From NCBI RefSeq assembly GCF_016741785.1, contig NZ_JAERRL010000009.1, forward strand, positions 124,001 to 188,000: 64,000 nt of DNA, written 5' to 3'. The notes beneath the pieces were generated by a model. The model was not told the origin of the DNA and did not search any database. It saw nothing but the letters and a program-made list of their open reading frames with translations. How positions within the stretch are numbered: position 1 is the stretch's first letter; every line of letters starts with the position of its first letter. Below are positions 27,450-36,815 of this stretch, piece by piece. The translations under genes and the position numbers were made by a program. Origin of the DNA: Streptomyces sp. 7-21 (GTDB taxonomy: Bacteria > Actinomycetota > Actinomycetes > Streptomycetales > Streptomycetaceae).

Positions 27450-27523
27450 CTAGGCGGAAACCGCGGGGTTGGCCAGGCTCTTCTCCCGGACCAAGCAACG
27501 GTTCTTCACCGCAAGGGGCCGCC

Positions 27524-28336
27524 ATGTCAGAGCCTGTCCACCGCACCATCCTGCTCGCCGACATCGAGAAGTCCGGGCAGGGCGACGACGTCGTGCAGCA
27601 GGTGCGGCGCGACCAGATGTACGAGACGGTGCAGTCGGCGCTGGAAGCCGCTGGGGTCCGCCCGGCCGACACGAGGCTGGAGGACCGGGGCGACGGCGTG
27701 ATGGCGCTCATCCAGCCGCACGTGCCCAAGACCGCGCTGCTGCGCGCGCTCCTCACGCAGCTGCCGCCGCGGCTGTACGACTACAACCGTCTCGCCGCCC
27801 ACAGCGCGCGGGTGCGGCTGCGGATGGTGCTGGCGGCGGGCGAGGTCACGCTGCACACGGTGCCGGGCGGAGTGGAGGGCGCGGTCGGCTGGGATCTCAA
27901 CCAGGCGTACCGGCTGCTGGACTGCGACCCGCTGCGCCGGGCACTCGCCCAGCGTGAGGAGGGGGAGGACGTCGCACTGTGCGTGTCCGACGCGGTGTAC
28001 CAGGGGGTGGTGCGTCACGAGCATCACGGCATCAGACGCGACGCCTTCCGCCCGTTCACCGCCGAGGGCAAGGAAGGCCAGCTGCGGGGCTGGCTGTACG
28101 AGCCGGGACGTGCCGGGCAGGACGTGTCCGGCGGCAACACCGAAGCCGGCGCGGAGCCGGAGCGGCGTGCCCCGCGGCCGGCGCACCCGAGCGGCGGCAA
28201 CCCGGGCCCGCGGCCCGCGCACGGCGGCGCGTACGTCGCCGGTGACCAGTACGGCGTCGCCGGCGGCACCGTCAACGGTGACGTCGTCTTCGGAGAAGTC
28301 CTCGGTGACGGGAGGCGACGGGGGGCGCGGCCGTGA
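27524..28336 (+). CDS. Class III nucleotide-cyclase-domain protein with C-terminal Gly-rich signalling motif
   Basis: A 270-residue soluble protein. Residues 6-195 look like a class III adenylyl/guanylyl cyclase homology domain: RTILLADIEKSG has the first metal Asp (13), LEDRGDGVMALI the second (57), RMVLAAGEV matches the family's R-x-G-I-H-x-G-E stretch, and GWDLNQAYRL keeps the Asn126/Arg130 pair spaced as in catalytic cyclases. After a Pro/Gly-rich linker (196-234), residues 237-257 carry YVAGDQYGVAGG then TVNGDVVFG, almost identical to a motif in the next protein. The gene overlaps that gene by 4 bp (GTGA). Product and activity are unproven; it could also be a catalytically weak sensor domain. 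Confidence 0.78.
   Translation: MSEPVHRTILLADIEKSGQGDDVVQQVRRDQMYETVQSALEAAGVRPADTRLEDRGDGVMALIQPHVPKTALLRALLTQLPPRLYDYNRLAAHSARVRLRMVLAAGEVTLHTVPGGVEGAVGWDLNQAYRLLDCDPLRRALAQREEGEDVALCVSDAVYQGVVRHEHHGIRRDAFRPFTAEGKEGQLRGWLYEPGRAGQDVSGGNTEAGAEPERRAPRPAHPSGGNPGPRPAHGGAYVAGDQYGVAGGTVNGDVVFGEVLGDGRRRGARP
28232..28294 (+). repeat. Copy 1 of shared Gly-rich motif (cyclase C-terminus)
   Basis: Codes for YVAGDQYGVAGG-TVNGDVVFG, residues 237-257. The DNA is closely similar to 28555-28623 in the next gene. The alternating small/beta-branched residues with regular Gly resemble bacterial amyloid-signalling and RHIM-like motifs. Confidence 0.8.
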
Positions 28337-30507
28337 CGCCAGAGAAGGAGACCCGCGGCCCGGCCCCGGACGCCCACGAGGAACGGCGGAAGACGGACGA
28401 ACCGGCCCCCGCCGAGCGGAACGAGCGGGATGAACGGGTCGAGCAGGGTGAGCAGGACGAGCAGGACGAGGGACAGCGGCCCCAGGACGCCTGGTCAGCC
28501 GCCCGCGAACTGCGCGACTACGCGCCCGACGACGGGCCGGCCTTCGGCGGCGGCTACGTCGCGGGCAGCCAGTACGGCGTCGCCGGCGGCACCGTGCACG
28601 GTGGCGTCACCTTCAACTTCGGCATGGGCGGCGGCACCGGGGACACCGGCGGCGGGTCCGGCGAGATCCCGGCCGAGCGGCTGGACGCCCTGGCCCGCGT
28701 CTTCCGCGAGCCGCCCCGCTTCGGCGAGGCGCTGCGGGCGCTGACCGATGCCCGCGTCGTCGTCCTGCGGGGCGGTCACGACACCGGCCGCCGCGCCGCC
28801 GCGTGGATGCTGCTGCGGCGCGCGGGCGCCACCCGGCCGCGGGCCCTCGACCCGGCCACCGGGCCCGCCGTGCTGCACCGGCCCCCGGAGAAGGCCGACG
28901 GATACGTCGTCTGCGATCTGCGCGCCACCCGCGGCAGCCCGCTCACCGAGCACCACCTGCTGCGCTGCCGCGAATGGCTCTCCTCCCGCGGCGCGCACCT
29001 GGTCATCACCGTGGAGAGCCGGGCGGCGGTGACGGGGGACGTGCCCGTCGTGGACTGGGAGCCACCCGCGCCCAGCGAGGTGATGACCGGGCACCTCCTG
29101 GACGCGCTCGGCGGCGACCAGGAGGCGGTCGCGCGGCTGCTCCGGTTCGATGCCGTGCGCGACTTCCTCGCCACCAGCCGGCCGGTCCGGCAGATCGCCG
29201 AGTTCGCGGCCATGGCAGCCCGCTGCCACCGCGGGGAGGTGAGCGCCGAGGCGCTGGCGCGGTTCGGCGAGGAGGCCGCGCTGCGGCGCGTGGGCGACTG
29301 GCTCAGCGCCACCGGGGAGACCAGCCTGCGCGAGAAGGCGTTCCTGCTCTCGCTCGCCGTCTTCGACGCCGGCCCGTACCCGGTGGTGGCCGAGCTGGGC
29401 GATGCTCTTTACCGGCGGCTGCGGCGCGTGGAGTCGCCGGAGCAGGATCCCGGCCTGCCGGTCTTCGGCGACTCCATCGGGGAACGGCTGGCGCGCGCCC
29501 AGGCCGTGGACTACTCCGAGACGGAGCAGACGCCGTGGGGGCCGGTGCGGCAGCGGATGGTCCGGTTCGAAGACGACCGCACCGCCAGGCTGCTGCTCCG
29601 CGAGGCGTGGACGGGGCATCCCGCCGTGCGCGCCCCCATGCACGCCTGGCTCACCGACCTGGCCCGCCACGGCAACCCGTTCGTCCGGGTGCGGGCCGCC
29701 TACACCGTGGCGCGCCTGGCCGAGGTGGATCTGTCGTCCGTGATGCACGACCTGCTGCGTGCCTGGGCGTCCAGCAAGGACTACCGGCTGTGTCTCCAGG
29801 CGGCCAACGCACTGACGACCGCCGCCGTTCTGGGCGTGCCCGGCGCCGTGCGGGTGCTGGAGGAGTGGAGCCGGGACGGGCACCCGCGACGGCGCTGGAC
29901 GGCGGTGCGCGCCTGGGCGCTGGCCGGTCCGGTCTTCCCCGCCGAGGCACTGGACACCCTTGCCGGGCTGGCACGCGACGACGCGGAGGCCGGCGGCGCG
30001 GATGACCCCGAGCTGACCGAGGCGGTGGAACTGCTGCTGCTCGAAGCCCACATCCCGCAGGTGCTCGGCCGCCTGGCCGAGTGGGTCGGCGACGGGCCGC
30101 CCGTGCTGCGCGATCTCGCCGCCGGAGCGCTCGCCGCCGCCGCGTCCCGCTGGGAGGAGGAACGGGAGGGCCGGCCCGGCGGATGGCCGCTGCTGCTGCG
30201 CCACTGGGACGCGGCCGGACCCGGTACGCGCGAGCACGCCAGCGCCCTGTGGCGGCGTGTCCTCGGCAACCGGGACACCACACAGACGGCACAGGCCCGG
30301 CTAGCGGACTGGGTACGGGCGGCGGCGGACGACCCGGCGCTGGAAACGGCCCTGGCGCGGCTGCTGGCCTGCCTGGTCGACGCCGAAACCGACCGGCTGC
30401 GCCTGGCCCACCTGCTGCGCACCATGCCGGACGCCGACGGCGGCCCGCCGCCGCCGGTTGCCAGGCGGCTGCTGCGCGCGCTGGCCCCGGACGGCCGCGC
30501 GGGCTGA
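28333..30507 (+). CDS. Large protein with Gly-rich motif, degenerate P-loop and HEAT-like helices
   Basis: A 724-residue protein of unrecognised family. Residues 1-60 are highly charged (Glu/Asp/Arg). Residues 75-97 carry YVAGSQYGVAGG-TVHGGVTFNFG, the partner copy of the motif at the end of the cyclase protein. From about 115, LARVFREPPRFGEALRAL leads into RVVVLRGGHDTGRRAAA, a P-loop-like stretch that lacks the usual Lys-Ser/Thr. GYVVCDL (~190) resembles Walker B and LVITVESRA (~223) a sensor strand, so a STAND-like fold with lost ATPase residues is likely. The rest (about 300-720) is all-helical with HEAT/TPR-like repeats (FVRVRAAYTVARLAEVD, YRLCLQAANALTTAAVLG). The architecture recalls NLR-like receptors. 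It is translationally coupled to the cyclase gene. Confidence 0.7.
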   Translation: MTPEKETRGPAPDAHEERRKTDEPAPAERNERDERVEQGEQDEQDEGQRPQDAWSAARELRDYAPDDGPAFGGGYVAGSQYGVAGGTVHGGVTFNFGMGGGTGDTGGGSGEIPAERLDALARVFREPPRFGEALRALTDARVVVLRGGHDTGRRAAAWMLLRRAGATRPRALDPATGPAVLHRPPEKADGYVVCDLRATRGSPLTEHHLLRCREWLSSRGAHLVITVESRAAVTGDVPVVDWEPPAPSEVMTGHLLDALGGDQEAVARLLRFDAVRDFLATSRPVRQIAEFAAMAARCHRGEVSAEALARFGEEAALRRVGDWLSATGETSLREKAFLLSLAVFDAGPYPVVAELGDALYRRLRRVESPEQDPGLPVFGDSIGERLARAQAVDYSETEQTPWGPVRQRMVRFEDDRTARLLLREAWTGHPAVRAPMHAWLTDLARHGNPFVRVRAAYTVARLAEVDLSSVMHDLLRAWASSKDYRLCLQAANALTTAAVLGVPGAVRVLEEWSRDGHPRRRWTAVRAWALAGPVFPAEALDTLAGLARDDAEAGGADDPELTEAVELLLLEAHIPQVLGRLAEWVGDGPPVLRDLAAGALAAAASRWEEEREGRPGGWPLLLRHWDAAGPGTREHASALWRRVLGNRDTTQTAQARLADWVRAAADDPALETALARLLACLVDAETDRLRLAHLLRTMPDADGGPPPPVARRLLRALAPDGRAG
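28555..28623 (+). repeat. Copy 2 of shared Gly-rich motif (N-terminal part of the P-loop/HEAT protein)
   Basis: Codes for YVAGSQYGVAGG-TVHGGVTFNFG, residues 75-97. It differs from copy 1 at few positions in protein and DNA, in contrast to the completely different sequences around it. Confidence 0.8.
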
Positions 30508-30515
30508 GCAAGAGA

Positions 30516-30558
30516 ACCCAGAGCACACCCAGAGCACACCCGGAGCACACCGGAGCAC
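30516..30558 (+). repeat. 11-bp direct repeats before the SPFH gene
   Basis: ACCCAGAGCAC at 30516 and 30527, ACCCGGAGCAC at 30538 and a 10-bp variant at 30549. They fill half of the 104-bp gap between the P-loop/HEAT gene and the SPFH gene. Function unknown. Confidence 0.75.
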
Positions 30559-30611
30559 CCCCGGAGAAAGCGCGGAGACCACCGCTGACCGGAGACGAAG
30601 AGGGAGAGAGA

Positions 30612-31754
30612 ATGGCGGGCTACCGCTACGCCCCCGAATGGGACCAGCACGCGCGGCGCGACACCCACATCGTCGATCCTGTGGTGTCGGTGCGGCCGCT
30701 GTCACGCTTCGAGTTCACCTTCCGCACGCCCACCCGCACGGTGGACTACGCGCTGGTGTTCTCCGACGGGCGGGGCGGCTGCCGCGTCTACTACCCGCCG
30801 CACCGGCCCACGCGCCACGAACTGGCCGCCGGCCGCTACGTCTCGGTGCACGAGGTGGACACCGGCCTGCACCACCTTGACCTGGAACTGGCGCTGCCGT
30901 CGGACAACAACGCCTTCACCTACAAGGCCACGGCCAACCTGACGTGGCGCGTGCACGCACCGGAGAAGGTCGTCACCAGCGGCCTGCGCGACGTCCCCGC
31001 GCTGCTGGAGAACCGGCTCGGCCAGTTCCTCGGGGACGTCACCCGCGACTACCCCATCAACGACGTGCGCGCGGCGGAGAACGCGGCGCGCGCGGCGCTG
31101 TCGGGCGTCCAGATCGCCGGCGACACCGGGCTGCAGCTGACGTACGCCGTGCGTCTCGAACCGGACGAGGCGGCCCGCGCCCACCAGGATCGGCTGCGGC
31201 AACTGCAATACCAGGAACAGCTTGCCGCACCGGAGTTCGCGGTGGCCGAGCGCACACAGTTCTACGAGCACCGCCTGGAGATGATGCGGGAGCTCAACCG
31301 GCAGCAACTGGAGGCGGCGCGCGGCTCCTTCGGCCGCGAGCAGGAACGGCTGCAGCTCGTCCATGAGCAGCAGCTGCTCGCGGAGCGGGCCAAGTTCTAC
31401 CAGTGGTACCTGGAGAACCAGGGCGTGGAGGGCTGGTCGCTCCAGCTGGCGCAGCACCCGGAGGACCTGCGGCACGCCCTGTCGTGGCTCGACGCCGAGG
31501 GCGAGCGGAAGGTCAAGAACTACCTCGCGATGCTCGACGGCATCAAGGAGAGCGGGCACGTCGAGAGCTACGAGATGGACGAGCCGCGGCGGCAGGTGCT
31601 GAACGCCATCCGCGAGTACTTCACTGACCGCCCGGCTTCCCTGCCCAGGCAGGCCCAGGCGTGGGAACAGGACCCGCGCCCCGCGCAAGGGCTTCCCGCG
31701 GGCAACAGGCCCGGGACCGAGACCCCGCCGCCGGCAGATGACGGCGGTAAGTGA
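30612..31754 (+). CDS. SPFH/band-7 domain protein
   Basis: A 380-residue protein. Residues ~20-180 have the stomatin/prohibitin/flotillin/HflK type fold (for example LELALPSDNNAFTYKATANL, followed by TWRVHAPEKVV and GLRDVPALLENRLGQFL). Residues ~185-275 are a long charged coiled coil (QLEAARGSFGREQERLQLVH). A Pro-rich tail ends the chain. No transmembrane helix is visible, so membrane contact would be peripheral or through a partner. The ATG has GGGAGAG upstream. The next gene encodes a membrane peptidase; SPFH proteins elsewhere form rings that surround and regulate membrane proteases, which suggests a similar role here. Confidence 0.82.
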   Translation: MAGYRYAPEWDQHARRDTHIVDPVVSVRPLSRFEFTFRTPTRTVDYALVFSDGRGGCRVYYPPHRPTRHELAAGRYVSVHEVDTGLHHLDLELALPSDNNAFTYKATANLTWRVHAPEKVVTSGLRDVPALLENRLGQFLGDVTRDYPINDVRAAENAARAALSGVQIAGDTGLQLTYAVRLEPDEAARAHQDRLRQLQYQEQLAAPEFAVAERTQFYEHRLEMMRELNRQQLEAARGSFGREQERLQLVHEQQLLAERAKFYQWYLENQGVEGWSLQLAQHPEDLRHALSWLDAEGERKVKNYLAMLDGIKESGHVESYEMDEPRRQVLNAIREYFTDRPASLPRQAQAWEQDPRPAQGLPAGNRPGTETPPPADDGGK

Positions 31755-31858
31755 CGGCAGCGGTCTCCTCACCTTCGGCGCGGGCGTGCCGCTGCTGCTG
31801 GCGGCGCTTCTCGTGGCCTGAGCACACCACACGCCAACGACAGGGCCGGGAGGGCACC

Positions 31859-33385
31859 ATGACTGAACTGCGTCCCGATGAGGCCTCCGTTCCTTCAGTG
31901 ACGAGGCCGCCCCACAAGGGCGTCCCCGGCGGCACCACCCCGCCTCCGTACCCGGAGGCTGCCCACACGAACGCCTCCGGCGGCGCCGTGCCGCCTCCGT
32001 ACCCGGCGTACCCGGGCGGAGCGGGTGCCGGTGCGGCCACCGCCCCGCACGCCGCCGGGCCGGGGTCCACACCGCCGCCCTACCCCCAGGCCCCGGGCAC
32101 GCCCGCACCCAGCACGGCACCAGCACCAGCACCAGCACCGGCACCGGCACCGGCACCGGCGGATCCCCGCCAGGCGTTCCTCACCCCACCGCCATACCCC
32201 ACCGGCCCAGGCACACCGCCTGGCGGACCCACCCCCACGGCACCAGCCCCGGCCCACCCCCCGGCACCGGCACCGCCGCCCTACCCCCAGGCCCCGGGCA
32301 CGCCCGCACCCAGCACGGCACCAGCACCAGCACCGGCGGACTCCCGCCAGGCGTTCCTCACCCCACCGCCGTACCCCACCGGCCCAGGCACACCGCCTGG
32401 CGGACCCACCGCCACGGCACCAGCCCCGGCCCACCTCCCGGCACCGGCACCCAGGGCGGAACCCCCGGCCCCGGCGGCACCGGACCCGGAGCGGGACCTC
32501 GTCATCTACGGCGAACGCGTTTATCTCAGCCCGGTGCAGCGCCGCGCCGACGGCACGACCCTGGCGCAGCTGGCGATTCTCGTCCCGATCACGCTGCTCA
32601 GCCTCGCCGTTGTCCTGGCCATTGCTCAGTCCGTGTTCGGCTTGGCGTTCGGCTGGGGCATCACCCTCGCCTGGCTGGCCGCCGGACTGCTGGTCATGCA
32701 CCGGCCCACCGAACGCCTGCTCGCGGCGCGGCTCTTCAAGCTGCGGAAGCCGACCCCCCAGGAGTTCGACTACCTGGCGCCCATCTGGAAGGAGATCGCC
32801 CGGCGGGCCGAGATCGACGCCACCAACTACGAGCTGTGGATCGAGAAGAGCGACGACATCAACGCGTTCGCTTCGGCGGGCCACATCGTGGCCGTCAGCG
32901 AACGTGCCCTGCGCACCCTGCCGCCCGGCCAGCTTGCGGGCGTGCTGGCGCACGAGCTCGGCCACCACATGGGCGGACACAGCTGGGCCGCCGTGCTGAC
33001 GGTCTGGTACTCGCTGCCCGCGCGACTCGTCTACCACCTGGCGCGGCTGGTGATCGCGGCGCTGGGCTACGTCGTCGCGCGCACGCGCAGCTGCTTCCTG
33101 GGGGTGATCCTGCTGTCGGTGCTGACTGTCGCGGCCGTGTACGCCATCGTGTTCCTCCCGGTCATCGTCGGCCCGTACCTGCTGGCCTGGCTGGGCCGCA
33201 GGTCGGAGCTGCGGGCCGACCGGAAGGCCGCCGAGCTGGGGTTCGCCCCCACGCTGATCGCCGTCCTGCGCGACTACGACCAGGACGAGGACCAGGAGAC
33301 GACCGGTGGGCTGCTGGCGACCCACCCGTCCCCGGCCAAGCGCATCCAGCGGCTTGAGGCGGCCATGCGCCCGGCCGCTGTCTGA
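31859..33385 (+). CDS. M48-family membrane metallopeptidase with long proline-rich N-terminus
   Basis: A 508-residue HtpX/Ste24-like zinc protease. Residues 1-210 are a low-complexity Pro/Ala tail with six PPPYP motifs. Two helices follow (about 236-280). The zinc motif HELGHH is at 365-370, with the third ligand in the downstream RRSELRADRKAAELG. Two further hydrophobic segments lie in between (about 385-445). The active site would be at the cytoplasmic membrane face. The start at 31859 has GGAGG six bases upstream. It follows the SPFH gene by 104 bp, matching known SPFH/M48 functional pairs. It may also be a core streptomycete gene beside leuA rather than part of the upstream cassette. Confidence 0.9.
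   Translation: MTELRPDEASVPSVTRPPHKGVPGGTTPPPYPEAAHTNASGGAVPPPYPAYPGGAGAGAATAPHAAGPGSTPPPYPQAPGTPAPSTAPAPAPAPAPAPAPADPRQAFLTPPPYPTGPGTPPGGPTPTAPAPAHPPAPAPPPYPQAPGTPAPSTAPAPAPADSRQAFLTPPPYPTGPGTPPGGPTATAPAPAHLPAPAPRAEPPAPAAPDPERDLVIYGERVYLSPVQRRADGTTLAQLAILVPITLLSLAVVLAIAQSVFGLAFGWGITLAWLAAGLLVMHRPTERLLAARLFKLRKPTPQEFDYLAPIWKEIARRAEIDATNYELWIEKSDDINAFASAGHIVAVSERALRTLPPGQLAGVLAHELGHHMGGHSWAAVLTVWYSLPARLVYHLARLVIAALGYVVARTRSCFLGVILLSVLTVAAVYAIVFLPVIVGPYLLAWLGRRSELRADRKAAELGFAPTLIAVLRDYDQDEDQETTGGLLATHPSPAKRIQRLEAAMRPAAV
32071..32454 (+). repeat. Tandem duplication of ~200 bp with internal 6-bp repeats in the M48 gene
   Basis: Copy 1 (32071-32271, 201 bp) and copy 2 (32272 to about 32454, 183 bp) are nearly identical. 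The 18-bp difference is three copies of a CACCRG hexamer that codes for Ala-Pro. All length changes are multiples of three, so the frame is kept. Each copy codes for two PPPYP motifs. Confidence 0.85.
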
Positions 33386-33409
33386 AGACCCCGCCGCCGG
33401 GAGGGCACC

Positions 33410-33442
33410 ACGGGGGGACCTTCCCTGCGGCGGTCCCCCCGT
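33410..33442 (+). terminator. Hairpin 1 after the M48 peptidase gene
   Basis: A perfect 11-bp stem (ACGGGGGGACC / GGTCCCCCCGT) with an 11-nt loop, 25 bases after the stop codon. Its 3' arm overlaps the 5' arm of the next hairpin, so both cannot form at once. Confidence 0.65.
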
Positions 33443-33494
33443 CCCCCGGGAGCGGCCGGCGCGCGTGAGCGTCCGCCGCTCCCGGGGGACGGGG
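33437..33494 (+). terminator. Hairpin 2, 19-bp perfect stem
   Basis: CCCCGTCCCCCGGGAGCGG at 33437-33455 pairs without mismatch with 33476-33494, with a 20-nt loop. It is the more stable of two competing structures between the peptidase gene and the leuA leader. It is most likely a strong terminator. Confidence 0.7.
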
Positions 33495-33576
33495 CACCGC
33501 GCATGATCCTGCCGTGTCTCGCATGCTGATACGGGGGCGCCGGGCGGGCGGCGCACCGGAGTACAGTGACTAAGCC

Positions 33577-35519
<1,943 letters not shown>

Positions 35520-35624
35520 CCCGCCGCTGGCGAGGTTTTTCCCTCCGCCCTGCTGACGCCCTGCCGCGAGTGTGGTTAACATCACGCCCACGGCAGGGTG
35601 GCCAGTGGGTGACGGAGGTACGGC

Positions 35625-36266
35625 GTGGTGCACTCCCCGGGCCGGTTGGCGGGCGTCCGCACGGCGTGGCGCGCGGTCGACGACGGTGAGTTCTTCTGCC
35701 CGGGCTGCGGTGGTGACCGCAGCTACCGGCTGCTGACCGGGCGCCGCAGACTGACCGTGCTGGGGGTGCCGGTGCTGCCGCGCGGCGAGACCGGGCCGGT
35801 CGTGGCCTGCTCCGGCTGCGACGGGCACTACCCCGTCGCCGGCCTTGAGGCCCCGACCACGACGCGGCTGTCGGCGCTGCTGCGCGACGCCCTGCACGCG
35901 GTGGCGCTGGCGCTGCTCGCGGTGGGCGGCGGCGACGGGACGGCGGCGCGCCGCACGGCCGTCGAGTCGGTCCGGGCCGCCGGGTTTCCCGAGTGCAGTG
36001 AGGAGCGGCTGCTGACGCTCCAGGCGGCGCTGTTCGCCGAGGGCCGCACCCAGCCGGACCACGAGGTGCGGCAGGCGCTGGCCGCGCTCACTCCCTACCT
36101 GGAGGTGCCGGGCCGGGTGGCAGTGCTGCTGCACGGGGCGCGGATCGCTGCCGCGGACGGCCCGTACCGCTCCGCCGAGCGGTCCATGCTGGAAGTCATC
36201 GGTGCCGCGCTGCGGCTGCCGCCCGCGGAGGTCGAGCGGGTCCTGGCGGCCGCTACCACGGCCTGA
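35625..36266 (+). CDS. TerB-like protein with N-terminal zinc-ribbon-like cysteines
   Basis: A 213-residue protein. The N-terminal ~60 residues carry two CxxC pairs (CPGCGGDRSY and CSGCDGHY), a likely zinc ribbon. Residues ~80-210 are all-helical and resemble the TerB/tellurite-resistance fold, ending DGPYRSAERSMLEVIGAALR. TerB proteins are membrane-associated metal-binding proteins of stress-response systems, but many members have no proven role. The GTG start follows GGAGG. It lies 105 bp after leuA; no functional tie is apparent. Confidence 0.75.
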   Translation: MVHSPGRLAGVRTAWRAVDDGEFFCPGCGGDRSYRLLTGRRRLTVLGVPVLPRGETGPVVACSGCDGHYPVAGLEAPTTTRLSALLRDALHAVALALLAVGGGDGTAARRTAVESVRAAGFPECSEERLLTLQAALFAEGRTQPDHEVRQALAALTPYLEVPGRVAVLLHGARIAAADGPYRSAERSMLEVIGAALRLPPAEVERVLAAATTA

Positions 36267-36267
36267 G

Positions 36268-36287
36268 GGGCCCGGCCTCACGGGCCC
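36268..36287. terminator. Short hairpin between convergent genes
   Basis: A 7-bp perfect stem GGGCCCG / CGGGCCC with a 6-nt loop, directly after the TerB-like gene and before the stop of the membrane-protein gene. Confidence 0.45.
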
Positions 36288-36317
36288 AAAGCGGCGTACG
36301 GGGCCGGTGCCGCCGTC

Positions 36318-36815
36318 TCAGGCCGCCACCGGGTCGTCGTCCGGCTCGTCCGCGGCCAGCAGCACGGCGGTCCACAGCGGCAGCAGCCAGTGGGTCAGCA
36401 CCAGCGCCACTCCCGTGACGGCCATGGCCTCCTGTGAGGGGTCCGTCAGGAACAGCGCCGCCCCGGCCGCCAGCAGCAGCGCCAGCTGGGTGCGGTGGGC
36501 CAGGGTATGTACCCGCCCCCGCTCGGCGAGCTGCCGCTCGTCCAGGGCGCGGGCGCGCAGCTCCAGCAGGCCGCGGGTGGCGCTGTTGAGCACGCCGGTG
36601 CAGACGCACCAGGCCAGGATGAGCGGCACGAGGAGCGCCAGCAGCGCCACGCCGCTGCCCGCCAGCGGGAACACCGCGAGCGTGGCGGCGGTCAGCACCG
36701 CGTGAGCGGCGGTCCAGGCGCGCCGCCGGGTGCGGGTGGCGTGCCAGTGGCGGGCCTCCTCGCGGTTCATCGTGCGGAGCATCACCTGGTCGTACCTGGT
36801 CGGCTGGGCCGTCAC
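36318..36815 (-). CDS. Small integral membrane protein of unknown function
   Basis: A 165-residue protein with four hydrophobic segments: about residues 38-55, 57-75, 108-125 and 130-150 (for example TAAHAVLTAATLAVFPLAG). A charged stretch (ELRARALDERQLAERGRVH) lies between the second and third. No family is recognised. Its GTG start overlaps the stop of the Xre regulator gene by 4 bp (GTGA), so the two are translationally coupled; the regulator probably controls or senses through this protein. Confidence 0.8.
   Translation of the reverse strand: MTAQPTRYDQVMLRTMNREEARHWHATRTRRRAWTAAHAVLTAATLAVFPLAGSGVALLALLVPLILAWCVCTGVLNSATRGLLELRARALDERQLAERGRVHTLAHRTQLALLLAAGAALFLTDPSQEAMAVTGVALVLTHWLLPLWTAVLLAADEPDDDPVAA

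Noticed and set aside
35625..36266. TerB-like gene as a member of the upstream cassette
   Set aside because: leuA with its own leader and strong terminators lie between; no shared motif.
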